Below, one piece after another: positions 1-5,327 of a DNA stretch of 9,610 nt. The notes under the pieces are model-generated. The model worked only from the letters and a program-made list of their open reading frames with translations. It had not been told where the DNA came from and ran no database searches. Positions within the stretch are counted from its first letter, which is position 1; each line of letters starts with the position of its first letter. The DNA is from Bacillota bacterium (GTDB taxonomy: Bacteria; Bacillota; Clostridia; UBA1381), in the NCBI GenBank assembly GCA_021205715.1, contig JAJPXA010000086.1, forward strand, positions 1 to 9,610, written 5' to 3'. A program made the translations under genes and the position numbers.

Positions 1-3
1 CTA

Positions 4-32
4 TTGCATTATATAATTAAATAGTCTATAAT
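4..32 (+). promoter_or_regulatory. Possible sigma-A promoter at the left edge
   Basis: TTGCAT (4-9) and a perfect TATAAT (27-32) are separated by exactly 17 bases. Transcription would begin near 39, just inside the small SLOG-like ORF, so a message from here would more plausibly serve the cysteine-rich gene at 226. The surrounding DNA is very AT-rich, which raises the chance of a coincidental match. Confidence 0.4.
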
Positions 33-33
33 T

Positions 34-147
34 ATGTATGAGGTGATATTGTGCTATGTCAAACGCTCCGACGGCGGCGCGTATGAGGCAATGCGTTACG
101 CCGAAAAAACGGGCGCGGAAATAATTAACATAAAAATTTCCGAATAA
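34..147 (+). pseudogene. C-terminal remnant of a SLOG-family (DUF1273-like) protein
   Basis: This 37-codon ORF starts at ATG 34 (TAG in the same frame at 22-24) and ends at TAA 145. Its translation contains CYVKRSDGGAYEAMRYAEKT followed by GAEIINI. From memory, this matches the last strand-helix-strand of SLOG/DUF1273-like proteins, where a 'GGxxxAxxYAxKxGxxxINL' pattern closes a Rossmann-like nucleotide-binding fold. Full family members are about 100-180 residues, so nearly all of the domain is missing. All three forward frames contain a stop within the first 24 bases, so the missing part does not continue intact from the left in any frame. I infer a decayed or truncated gene, perhaps broken by a deletion at about position 30. 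No convincing RBS precedes the ATG. A real micro-protein is possible but less likely. Confidence 0.5.
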
Positions 148-162
148 TAATTTTTCCGCGCC
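112..162 (+). other. 10-bp inverted repeat spanning the end of the SLOG remnant
   Basis: GGCGCGGAAA (112-121) is exactly complementary to TTTCCGCGCC (153-162), with a 31-base AT-rich loop. The left arm lies in the remnant ORF and the right arm lies beyond its stop codon. No T-run follows the right arm, so a standard intrinsic terminator is unlikely. It may be a relict terminator or chance pairing. Confidence 0.3.
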
Positions 163-167
163 TTGTA

Positions 168-195
168 ACACAAACTCCGTCCCGCTCATAATATA
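168..195 (+). promoter_or_regulatory. Possible SigK/SigE-type sporulation promoter
   Basis: CATAATATA (187-195) fits the mother-cell SigK -10 consensus CATANNNTA, and an AC dinucleotide (168-169), the minimal SigK -35, lies 17 bases upstream. A sigma-A reading also exists: TTGTAA at 163-168 with CATAAT at 187-192, spacer 18. The SigK consensus is short, so the match is suggestive only. It would place the start of transcription about 20-25 bases before the cysteine-rich gene. Confidence 0.3.
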
Positions 196-225
196 TACTA
201 ATCAAGAGCGAAAGGAGGCAACAAT

Positions 226-366
226 ATGAATGATTGTTGTGAAGGCGTAAACAGCTGCTCACAATTCAACGGCTGCGGCTGTTCGAATAAAAACTGCGAA
301 TTTGATACAGATATGATTCTTTGGGTGCTTATCATCATCGTAATCGTATCTTGTATGTGCAACTGA
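226..366 (+). CDS. Small cysteine-rich single-span membrane protein
   Basis: I do not recognise a named family. The 46-residue product has eight cysteines: C4, C5, C11, C17, C19 and C24 in a polar N-terminal half, and C43 and C45 at the end. From residue 30 a hydrophobic stretch (ILWVLIIIVIVSCMC) would make one membrane segment, ending only one residue from the C-terminus. The start is fixed by a strong RBS (AAAGGAGG at 211-218) seven bases before the ATG. A strong terminator follows 44 bases downstream, so the gene looks monocistronic or the last gene of a short transcript. Clostridia and Bacilli carry many tiny Cys/Gly-rich proteins with one short hydrophobic tail (YjcZ-like), several of them linked to sporulation. 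The general plan is the same but I cannot show homology. The clustered cysteines could bind a metal or an iron-sulfur cluster, or form disulfides; this is inference. The gene lies upstream of an Rrf2/IscR-type regulator in a separate transcription unit. Confidence 0.75.
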   Translation: MNDCCEGVNSCSQFNGCGCSNKNCEFDTDMILWVLIIIVIVSCMCN

Positions 367-389
367 TTAAGCGCGGAGTGATTTAACAT

Positions 390-442
390 AGACAAAGCTA
401 TTTGTCTGAAGGCTGTATCACAAGCTGTGGTGCAGCCTTTTT
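390..442 (+). terminator. Intrinsic terminator after the cysteine-rich gene
   Basis: The main hairpin pairs GGCTGTATCAC (411-421) with GTGGTGCAGCC (427-437) around loop AAGCT. It has eleven pairs, two of them G-T, is extended by AA (409-410) against TT, and is followed by TTTTT (438-442). A smaller hairpin sits just before it: GACAAA (391-396), loop GCTA, TTTGTC (401-406). This gives a double hairpin. Confidence 0.85.
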
Positions 443-488
443 GCGTAAGCGGCGCCTCTCCCCCGAACAAAAAATATCGAATTTTCTC

Positions 489-517
489 TTGAAAACCTAC
501 TAAACATATGTTATTAT
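489..517 (+). promoter_or_regulatory. Sigma-A promoter of the Rrf2-type regulator gene
   Basis: TTGAAA (489-494) and TATTAT (512-517) are separated by exactly 17 bases. The start codon of the regulator lies 25 bases after the -10 box. The spacer carries the dyad listed separately. Confidence 0.75.
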
Positions 518-522
518 AGTAG
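497..522 (+). promoter_or_regulatory. Probable operator: dyad over the regulator promoter
   Basis: CTACT (497-501) and AGTAG (518-522) form an inverted repeat that brackets the -10 box. Inside it is a perfect 10-bp palindrome, AACATATGTT (503-512). The two symmetries have slightly different centres (509.5 and 507.5), so only one may be the true site. Rrf2-family proteins commonly repress their own genes from such dyads; autoregulation here is inferred from position. Confidence 0.5.
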
Positions 523-541
523 TTACGAAAGAGGTGTTAGT

Positions 542-979
542 ATGAAAATATCAACAAAAGGCAGATACGCTTTGCGAATGCTGATTGACCTTGCCGAGCA
601 TAGGGACGACGGCTTTATTTCGCTTAAAGATATAGCCGAGCGTCAGGGCGTTTCAAAAAAATACCTTGAACAGATAGTCCCGATTTTCAACCGCAGCGAC
701 ATTTTAACCGCAAACCGCGGCTTTCAGGGCGGGTACAAACTCTCAAAATCGCCCGATAAATACACGGTCGGAATGATTCTGCGTCTTACCGAGGGCAGTC
801 TGTCGCCGGTTAAATGCGCGGATGAGAACCCTATAGAGTGCGAAAGAGCGGACGACTGCGTAACCCTCCCGATTTGGCGCGGACTGAGCAAGGTGATAAA
901 CGAGTACCTGGACGGCATTACAATTCAGGATATTCTCGACAAAAAATCGGAAAGCTATTCAAACAATTATGTTATTTAA
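542..979 (+). CDS. Rrf2/IscR-family transcriptional regulator
   Basis: The protein has 145 residues, the usual length for the family. It opens with the signature MKISTKGRYALRMLIDLA. A winged helix-turn-helix covers about residues 1-66, with the recognition region ISLKDIAERQGVSKKYLEQI at 26-45 and the wing NRGFQGGYKL at 58-67. Three cysteines follow (C92, C100, C106) in a C-x7-C-x5-C arrangement, at the place where IscR-type members hold a redox-sensitive iron-sulfur cluster (C-x5-C-x5-C in E. coli IscR). CymR-type sulfur regulators lack these cysteines, so an iron-sulfur or redox sensor is more likely. The start is set by AGAGGTG just upstream of the ATG. The gene has its own promoter and a dyad, suggesting autoregulation. 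The usual clostridial partners, a NifS-like cysteine desulfurase and a NifU-like scaffold, do not follow; a queuosine operon with its own promoter does. I am sure of the family and less sure of the ligand and regulon. Confidence 0.93.
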   Translation: MKISTKGRYALRMLIDLAEHRDDGFISLKDIAERQGVSKKYLEQIVPIFNRSDILTANRGFQGGYKLSKSPDKYTVGMILRLTEGSLSPVKCADENPIECERADDCVTLPIWRGLSKVINEYLDGITIQDILDKKSESYSNNYVI

Positions 980-1033
980 TTTCCGATTCGACAGCCGCGC
1001 CGCCCAAATCCGACTGCGGCGTCAATAAAACAA

Positions 1034-1062
1034 TTGACAAACACGGCGTTTGGATATACAAT
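1034..1062 (+). promoter_or_regulatory. Strong sigma-A promoter of the queCDE-folE operon
   Basis: A perfect TTGACA (1034-1039) and TACAAT (1057-1062) are separated by 17 bases. Transcription should start near 1069, leaving a leader of only about 26 bases before queC. That is too short for a preQ1 aptamer plus expression platform, so no riboswitch control is visible. Confidence 0.85.
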
Positions 1063-1094
1063 ATAGAAAACAGTTTATAACAGGAGATAACGCT

Positions 1095-1769
1095 ATGGAA
1101 AATAAGGAAAGAAAGGCGCTGGTGGTACTGTCCGGCGGTCAGGATTCGACAACCTGCCTTTTTTGGGCGATAAATAAATACAAAAAAGAAAACGTAAGCG
1201 CCGTAGGCTTTGACTACGGTCAGCGCCACAAGGCGGAGCTTGAATGCGCGAAGGAAATATGCGCCGACGCGGGAATACCCTACGAGGTCATCGACACGCC
1301 GATAATAAACCAATTAAGCGCGAACTCGCTTACGCGCGCGGATATTCCGGTTGAGGAAACGAAGCCCGAGGGCGCGCCGCCAAACACATTCGTCGAGGGG
1401 CGCAATATGCTGTTTTTGACATATGCCGCGATTTACGCGAAAACTCACGGCATAACCGACATCGTAACGGGTGTCTGCGAAACGGATTTTTCCGGCTATC
1501 CCGACTGCCGCGACGTGTTCGTAAAATCGTTAAACGTCACGCTCAATCTCGCTATGGAATACGGCTTCGTAATACAAACGCCGCTTATGTGGATTAACAA
1601 GGCGCAAACGTGGCAGATGGCGGACGATTTGGGCGTGCTTGATATTGTATACAACAAAACGCTTACCTGCTACAACGGCATAAAGGGCGAGGGCTGCGGC
1701 CACTGCCCCGCGTGTACCTTAAGACGCAGGGGATATATGGAATTTGTCAAAAGCAAAAAGGGGATATAA
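1095..1769 (+). CDS. queC: 7-cyano-7-deazaguanine (preQ0) synthase QueC
   Basis: QueC converts 7-carboxy-7-deazaguanine plus ammonia and ATP to preQ0 in the cytoplasm, the last of the four enzymatic steps encoded here. The 224-residue protein matches the usual family length. The PP-loop motif SGGQDS that grips ATP is at residues 13-18. The C-terminal zinc site is complete: C192, then C201, C204 and C207 in CGHCPAC, followed by the typical LRRRGY. The start at ATG 1095 is supported by AGGAG at 1082-1086, eight bases upstream. An in-frame ATG at 1050 lies upstream of the -10 box and cannot be the start. It is the first gene of the operon, and queD follows after 3 bases. Confidence 0.97.
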   Translation: MENKERKALVVLSGGQDSTTCLFWAINKYKKENVSAVGFDYGQRHKAELECAKEICADAGIPYEVIDTPIINQLSANSLTRADIPVEETKPEGAPPNTFVEGRNMLFLTYAAIYAKTHGITDIVTGVCETDFSGYPDCRDVFVKSLNVTLNLAMEYGFVIQTPLMWINKAQTWQMADDLGVLDIVYNKTLTCYNGIKGEGCGHCPACTLRRRGYMEFVKSKKGI

Positions 1770-1772
1770 CGA

Positions 1773-2135
1773 ATGTACGAGGTAAGAAAAAGACTTGAAA
1801 TAAGCGCAGCGCATTTTTTAAAGCTCGATTACGAGTCGAAATGCTCCGAGCCGCACGGGCACAATTGGATAATAGACATATATCTGCGCTCCGAAACGCT
1901 CGATCAAAACGGAATGGTAATGGATTTTACGCTTATCCGCAAAAAAATATCGGATAAATTCGACCATAAAATTATAAACAATGTGGTTGATTTCAACCCT
2001 ACCGCGGAAAATATCGCGAAATATATCTGCGACGAGCTTCAGCCGTTCTGCTTCCGCGTGGATGTCCGGGAAAGCGCGGACAATACCGCAAGCTATTATA
2101 AGGACGACGATAAAGCGAGGGTGAAGCTTCTGTGA
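1773..2135 (+). CDS. queD: 6-carboxy-5,6,7,8-tetrahydropterin synthase QueD
   Basis: QueD turns 7,8-dihydroneopterin triphosphate, the FolE product, into 6-carboxytetrahydropterin, releasing acetaldehyde and triphosphate. At 120 residues it has the normal bacterial QueD length. The zinc-binding histidines are H14 (in SAAHF) and H28 and H30 (in PHGHNW). The catalytic cysteine is C24, at the same spacing as in E. coli QueD (C24, H16, H31, H33). The D64-H65 pair (FDHK) and a late Glu (E100, in RESADNTASYY) complete the expected active-site set. The C24-x3-H28 spacing supports QueD over the related PTP synthases. The gene starts 3 bases after queC, and its stop overlaps the queE start by 4 bases, suggesting translational coupling. 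Confidence 0.95.
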   Translation: MYEVRKRLEISAAHFLKLDYESKCSEPHGHNWIIDIYLRSETLDQNGMVMDFTLIRKKISDKFDHKIINNVVDFNPTAENIAKYICDELQPFCFRVDVRESADNTASYYKDDDKARVKLL

Positions 2136-2797
2136 GAGTGGTTGAAATATTCGACAGCATCGACGGCGAGGGCATACGCGCGGGCGAAACGGCGACATTT
2201 ATACGCCTTGCCGGATGTAATCTGCGCTGCTCCTACTGCGACACGCTCTACGCGCTCTACGGCGAGGATGAGGAGTGCGAATACACCGAAATGAGCGTTG
2301 CCGAAATCACCGCGCGCGTAACGCAAAAGCGCGTGACGCTCACCGGCGGCGAGCCGCTTATACATAAGGATGCCGAGGCGCTTATAGACGCGCTTTTAGC
2401 CAAAGGCATAGAGGTGAACGTCGAAACAAACGGCGCGGTCGACGTGGAAAAATTCCGACGCGATACGGATAAGCTGTTTTTCACGATTGATTACAAGCTC
2501 CCCTCAAGCGGCGAAAACGACAAAATGAAAATCGAGCGTTTTTTAAACCTAAAGCCGTATGATGTAATAAAATTTGTAGTCGGCTCAAAGGAGGACGTTC
2601 GTAAAATGACCGAAATTACGGAAATTTTAGCCGCGCATTACAGCGCGATGCCGCATATTTTCGCGGGCGCGGTCTACGGCATGTACGCTCCGGCGGAGCT
2701 GGTGCGGGATATACTCGAAACCCCCGCGCTGAACGACGTAAGAATACAGCTGCAAATGCACAAAATTATATGGGACAGTAATATGCGAGGTGTGTAA
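2132..2797 (+). CDS. queE: 7-carboxy-7-deazaguanine synthase QueE (radical SAM)
   Basis: QueE is a radical S-adenosylmethionine enzyme that contracts 6-carboxytetrahydropterin into 7-carboxy-7-deazaguanine, using a [4Fe-4S] cluster and Mg2+. The 221-residue protein starts with GTG at 2132, inside the end of queD (GTGA overlap), with GAGGGTG upstream as RBS. The N-terminal substrate-side motif DSIDGEG is at residues 8-14. The cluster-binding CxxxCxxC is C29, C33 and C36 in AGCNLRCSYCDT. The SAM-binding GGEP motif is at 72-75 (TLTGGEPL). The length and the tight CNLRCSYCDT spacing fit QueE rather than pyruvate-formate-lyase or ribonucleotide-reductase activases. It is oxygen-sensitive in principle, which fits an anaerobe. 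Its stop overlaps the folE start by one base (TAATG). Confidence 0.96.
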   Translation: MRVVEIFDSIDGEGIRAGETATFIRLAGCNLRCSYCDTLYALYGEDEECEYTEMSVAEITARVTQKRVTLTGGEPLIHKDAEALIDALLAKGIEVNVETNGAVDVEKFRRDTDKLFFTIDYKLPSSGENDKMKIERFLNLKPYDVIKFVVGSKEDVRKMTEITEILAAHYSAMPHIFAGAVYGMYAPAELVRDILETPALNDVRIQLQMHKIIWDSNMRGV

Positions 2798-3375
2798 TGA
2801 AAAAGGAATTTAATCACGAAAAAATAAAGGAGGCAATCCGCACGATTTTAACCGAGCTTGGCGACGACCCCGACCGCGAGGGACTGCGTGAAACGCCCGA
2901 CAGAGTCGCGCGTATGTACGACGAGGTATTCGAGGGTATGCGGTACACCAACGACGAGATAGCCGAGATGTTCAACAAATGCTTCGAGGCGGAAAAATCG
3001 CGTGATTTGGTACTGGTTAAGGACATCGAGGTATTCTCATACTGCGAGCATCATCTGGCGCTTATGTACAATATGAAATGCCACGTCGGATATATTCCGA
3101 ACGGCAAGGTTATAGGGCTTTCAAAAATCGCGCGCATATGCGATATGGTTTCAAAGCGCCTCCAGCTCCAGGAGCGCATATGCTCGGACATTGCCGAGAT
3201 TATGCAAAAGGTATGCGGAACTGAGGACGTTATAGTTATCGTCGAGGGCGAGCATAGCTGTATGACCGCGCGCGGAATAAAAAAGTCCGGCGCGAAAACG
3301 CGCACATCCGCGATACGCGGCTTGTTCGACACCGATTACGAGCTTCGCAACGAGGTTTATAATCTGCTGAAATAA
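2797..3375 (+). CDS. folE: GTP cyclohydrolase I (FolE), preQ0-pathway entry enzyme
   Basis: FolE (type IA) opens the GTP imidazole ring and rearranges the product to 7,8-dihydroneopterin triphosphate plus formate. This product feeds both folate and queuosine synthesis. The 192-residue protein is close to Bacillus MtrA in length. The zinc ligands are C83 and H86 (YCEHHLAL) and C155 (EHSCMTARGI), matching C110, H113 and C181 of E. coli FolE. The GTP-binding and catalytic stretch GYIPNGKVIGLSKIAR is at 98-113, and QLQERI at 123-128. In this operon it supplies QueD, completing a GTP-to-preQ0 cassette. The position after queE is where some Firmicutes keep queF, the preQ0 reductase, which is not in the window. 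The start is at ATG 2797, overlapping the queE stop by one base. Twelve-base hairpin arms follow directly. Confidence 0.97.
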   Translation: MKKEFNHEKIKEAIRTILTELGDDPDREGLRETPDRVARMYDEVFEGMRYTNDEIAEMFNKCFEAEKSRDLVLVKDIEVFSYCEHHLALMYNMKCHVGYIPNGKVIGLSKIARICDMVSKRLQLQERICSDIAEIMQKVCGTEDVIVIVEGEHSCMTARGIKKSGAKTRTSAIRGLFDTDYELRNEVYNLLK

Positions 3376-3380
3376 ATGCA

Positions 3381-3407
3381 AAAAAATCCGCGAAACGCGG
3401 ATTTTTT
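3381..3407. terminator. Bidirectional terminator between folE and the EAL gene
   Basis: AAAAAATCCGCG (3381-3392) pairs perfectly with CGCGGATTTTTT (3396-3407) around a three-base AAA loop. The stem is 12 bp, flanked by A- and T-runs, so it can end transcription from both strands: the que operon from the left and the convergent receiver-EAL gene from the right. Confidence 0.92.
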
Positions 3408-3418
3408 ATTATATCCGA

Positions 3419-5104
3419 CTACGACGCGCAGCGTTCCAAATAGTCCTCATAATCCTTTCTCGGCATCGGCTTCGCGAAATAATATCCCTGAACATACTCG
3501 CAGCCCCACGCCTTCAAAAACTTAACCTGTTCCTCCGTTTCGACGCCCTCCGCGACAACAGACATATCCAAAAGCTTCGCCATCCTTATAATGGACGCCA
3601 AAATATTTTTGCTCTTTTTCTCAAGAACGCCCTTTTCAAAAAACTGCATATCAATCTTCAAAACGTTAACGTCTATATCCTTCAAAAGGCTGAGCGACGA
3701 ATATCCGCTGCCGAAATCGTCCATATAAATAAAATATCCGTCCGCCTTCAAGCGGCTCACAATATCTATAAGAAGCTGCGGTTTTTCCGTGTAAACGCTC
3801 TCGGTCACCTCGATATTAAGCAGCCGATGCGGAATATTATACTTCGCGGTCAACTCGTTAAGCGTATCGACAACCGGTGTTTCGATTAAATCAACACGCG
3901 AAACGTTTATCGAAATCGGGTATTCCACGCCCACCGCGAGCCAATCCGCCAAATCGGCGCACGCCCTGTCCCAAACATAGAAGTCAAGGGTGGTAATAAA
4001 ACCGTTGTTCTCAAAAACGGGAATAAACTTATTCGGCGGAATAAGACCGCGCATCGGATGCCGCCATCTGACCAGCGCCTCCGCGCCGACGGGCGCGTTA
4101 TGGATAATGTCGTATTTGGGCTGATACCAAACCTCAAACTCCTTGTTCGCGACAGCTTTTTCCATATCGTTTACGATTTCCTGCTCTTCCTTCGCCTTAT
4201 CGTCCGAGGATTTCGAGTAATACTCAAAATAATTCGTGTAGCTATCCTTGCAGCCTTTCGAAGCGATATTCGCCTTATCGTAAATCGACGTCACGCTCAT
4301 ATTGTTATCCTCGACAATATATATGCCGCAGCAAATCTGCATTTTAAACAAGCGGCTTCTGCCTTTAAGGAAATCGCTCATAATTTTCACCGTATTTTCA
4401 ATCACCGCCTTGTCCGCCGTGGGAATACAGTATATGAATATATCCTTATTTATTCTGCCGTAGGTGCATATATCAAAGCCGTCATTAAGCATCGTCCGCA
4501 GCTTTTTCGCAATATCGATAAGCACCTTATCGCCGAATTCCAAGCCGAAATACGCGTTTATAAGGTGAAATCTGTTCACATCGAATCTAACGACGGAAAA
4601 GCGGCGGTCACCGTGCCTTGAAAGCATACGGCGCGTTTCCTCGATAAACTTGTTTTTATTGTACAAACCGGTGAGGGTATCCAGCTCGTAAACCGCTTTC
4701 ACCTCGCGCAGCGACGCGTACTGACTTTTGAGGAAAACATTTTCAACCCTCAGCGAAACAATCTCCGTGTCATACGGCTTATGCACAAAATCATATGCGC
4801 CGAGCCGAAGCGCCTCCGCCTCCGAATCCGCGTTAGCGGACGCGGCAATAACGGGAATCAGGGTGCTTTCGGGGCGCGTTCTGAAAATTCTTAAAAATTC
4901 AAACCCGTCAACATCCTTAACCGCGAGATTGAGCAAAACTACCGAAATTTTCTCGCCCAAATCATCGAGCGCGTCAAAAGCCTCCCGCGCGGTCGAAACC
5001 GCGATAAGAGTATATTTATCCGATAAAATTTCTTCCAAAAGCGCTCTATCGGCATCGTCGTCCTCAATTGCCAAGACGGTGTGTTTTTTGTTGTCATTGC
5101 TCAT
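3419..5104 (-). CDS. Receiver-GGDEF-EAL protein; probable c-di-GMP phosphodiesterase
   Basis: The product is 561 residues and cytoplasmic, with no membrane segment. Residues 9-125 form a response-regulator receiver. It keeps the acidic pocket (E14, D15), S89 and K109, but the phospho-acceptor position is Asn (N59, in VVLLNL, codon AAT), so normal Asp phosphorylation should not occur. Residues about 140-295 form a GGDEF domain whose signature reads RINKDIF (217-223) instead of RxGGDEF, so cyclase activity is unlikely. Residues about 310-555 form an EAL domain with every catalytic residue I can check: E342-A-L, N400, E432, D462-D463 (DDFGSGYSSL), K483, E519 and E522, and Q539. I therefore predict hydrolysis of cyclic-di-GMP to pGpG, lowering the signal for biofilm or motility control. 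The start at 5104 is supported by GAGGTG seven bases upstream. A longer in-frame extension to 5272 would precede the promoter and has an implausible sequence. The gene is divergent from coaBC. Confidence 0.93.
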   Translation of the reverse strand: MSNDNKKHTVLAIEDDDADRALLEEILSDKYTLIAVSTAREAFDALDDLGEKISVVLLNLAVKDVDGFEFLRIFRTRPESTLIPVIAASANADSEAEALRLGAYDFVHKPYDTEIVSLRVENVFLKSQYASLREVKAVYELDTLTGLYNKNKFIEETRRMLSRHGDRRFSVVRFDVNRFHLINAYFGLEFGDKVLIDIAKKLRTMLNDGFDICTYGRINKDIFIYCIPTADKAVIENTVKIMSDFLKGRSRLFKMQICCGIYIVEDNNMSVTSIYDKANIASKGCKDSYTNYFEYYSKSSDDKAKEEQEIVNDMEKAVANKEFEVWYQPKYDIIHNAPVGAEALVRWRHPMRGLIPPNKFIPVFENNGFITTLDFYVWDRACADLADWLAVGVEYPISINVSRVDLIETPVVDTLNELTAKYNIPHRLLNIEVTESVYTEKPQLLIDIVSRLKADGYFIYMDDFGSGYSSLSLLKDIDVNVLKIDMQFFEKGVLEKKSKNILASIIRMAKLLDMSVVAEGVETEEQVKFLKAWGCEYVQGYYFAKPMPRKDYEDYLERCAS

Positions 5105-5164
5105 TTTGTTCACCTCTGACGCGTAAAAATTCGTAAGTTCGCACCTTGTAACATACCTAAGAAA

Positions 5165-5193
5165 ATTATACCATATACGCGCCCGAAAATAAA
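5165..5193 (-). promoter_or_regulatory. Extended -10 promoter of the receiver-EAL gene
   Basis: On the minus strand, TGGTATAAT gives a perfect -10 (5170 down to 5165) with the extended-TG motif directly upstream. The -35 at 17-base spacing is only TTTATT (5193-5188), typical of extended -10 promoters. The leader would be about 55 bases with no recognisable riboswitch. Confidence 0.65.
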
Positions 5194-5211
5194 TATCTTT
5201 TAAAAATAACA

Positions 5212-5240
5212 CAATAAATGACCAAAACGCGCAATAAATG
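5212..5240. repeat. Two direct copies of CAATAAATG in the divergent promoter region
   Basis: CAATAAATG occurs at 5212-5220 and 5232-5240, exactly 20 bases apart, about two helical turns. The copies lie between the divergent promoters of the receiver-EAL gene and coaBC. They could be half-sites for a regulator or chance repetition in AT-rich DNA. Confidence 0.35.
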
Positions 5241-5266
5241 TCGCACCGTGAACGCGCCGTTTGCAT

Positions 5267-5295
5267 TTGCAATATGCGCGCCGATGTGGTAAAAT
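5267..5295 (+). promoter_or_regulatory. Sigma-A promoter of coaBC
   Basis: TTGCAA (5267-5272) and TAAAAT (5290-5295) are separated by 17 bases, with an extended TGG before the -10. The -35 is the right half of a near-perfect palindrome, TTGCATTTGCAA (5261-5272), which could be an operator. Transcription would begin near 5302, 26 bases before the start codon. Confidence 0.7.
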
Positions 5296-5327
5296 AAAGA
5301 TAAATTTAAAATTAAGGAGTTATGCAT

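Noticed and set aside
1..470. Minus-strand ORFs at 1-189 and 198-470
   Set aside because: They are antisense to the SLOG remnant and the cysteine-rich gene and its terminator; they show no motif and no RBS.
998..1021. A terminator after the Rrf2-type gene
   Set aside because: CGCCGC (998-1003) and GCGGCG (1016-1021) can pair, but the loop is 12 bases and no T-run follows; at most a weak structure.
1063..1094. A preQ1 riboswitch in front of queC
   Set aside because: The leader between the likely transcription start (about 1069) and the ATG is only about 26 bases and shows no aptamer-like pairing.
1050..1094. A longer QueC starting at ATG 1050
   Set aside because: This ATG lies before the -10 box at 1057-1062 and has no RBS; ATG 1095 has AGGAG at correct spacing and gives the normal family N-terminus.
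4058..4621. A 187-residue plus-strand ORF opposite the GGDEF-EAL gene
   Set aside because: It lies fully antisense to a well-supported gene and has no RBS or recognisable domain.
5105..5160. A c-di-GMP riboswitch in the leader of the phosphodiesterase gene
   Set aside because: The leader of about 55 bases is too short for a GEMM aptamer and I see no matching conserved core.
5212..5240. A CRISPR-like array from the CAATAAATG repeats
   Set aside because: There are only two 9-base copies with an 11-base gap, far below the size and number of CRISPR repeats.
5105..5272. An N-terminal extension of the receiver-EAL protein up to 5272
   Set aside because: The extension crosses the extended -10 promoter and has no domain-like sequence; ATG 5104 has a good RBS directly before the receiver domain.
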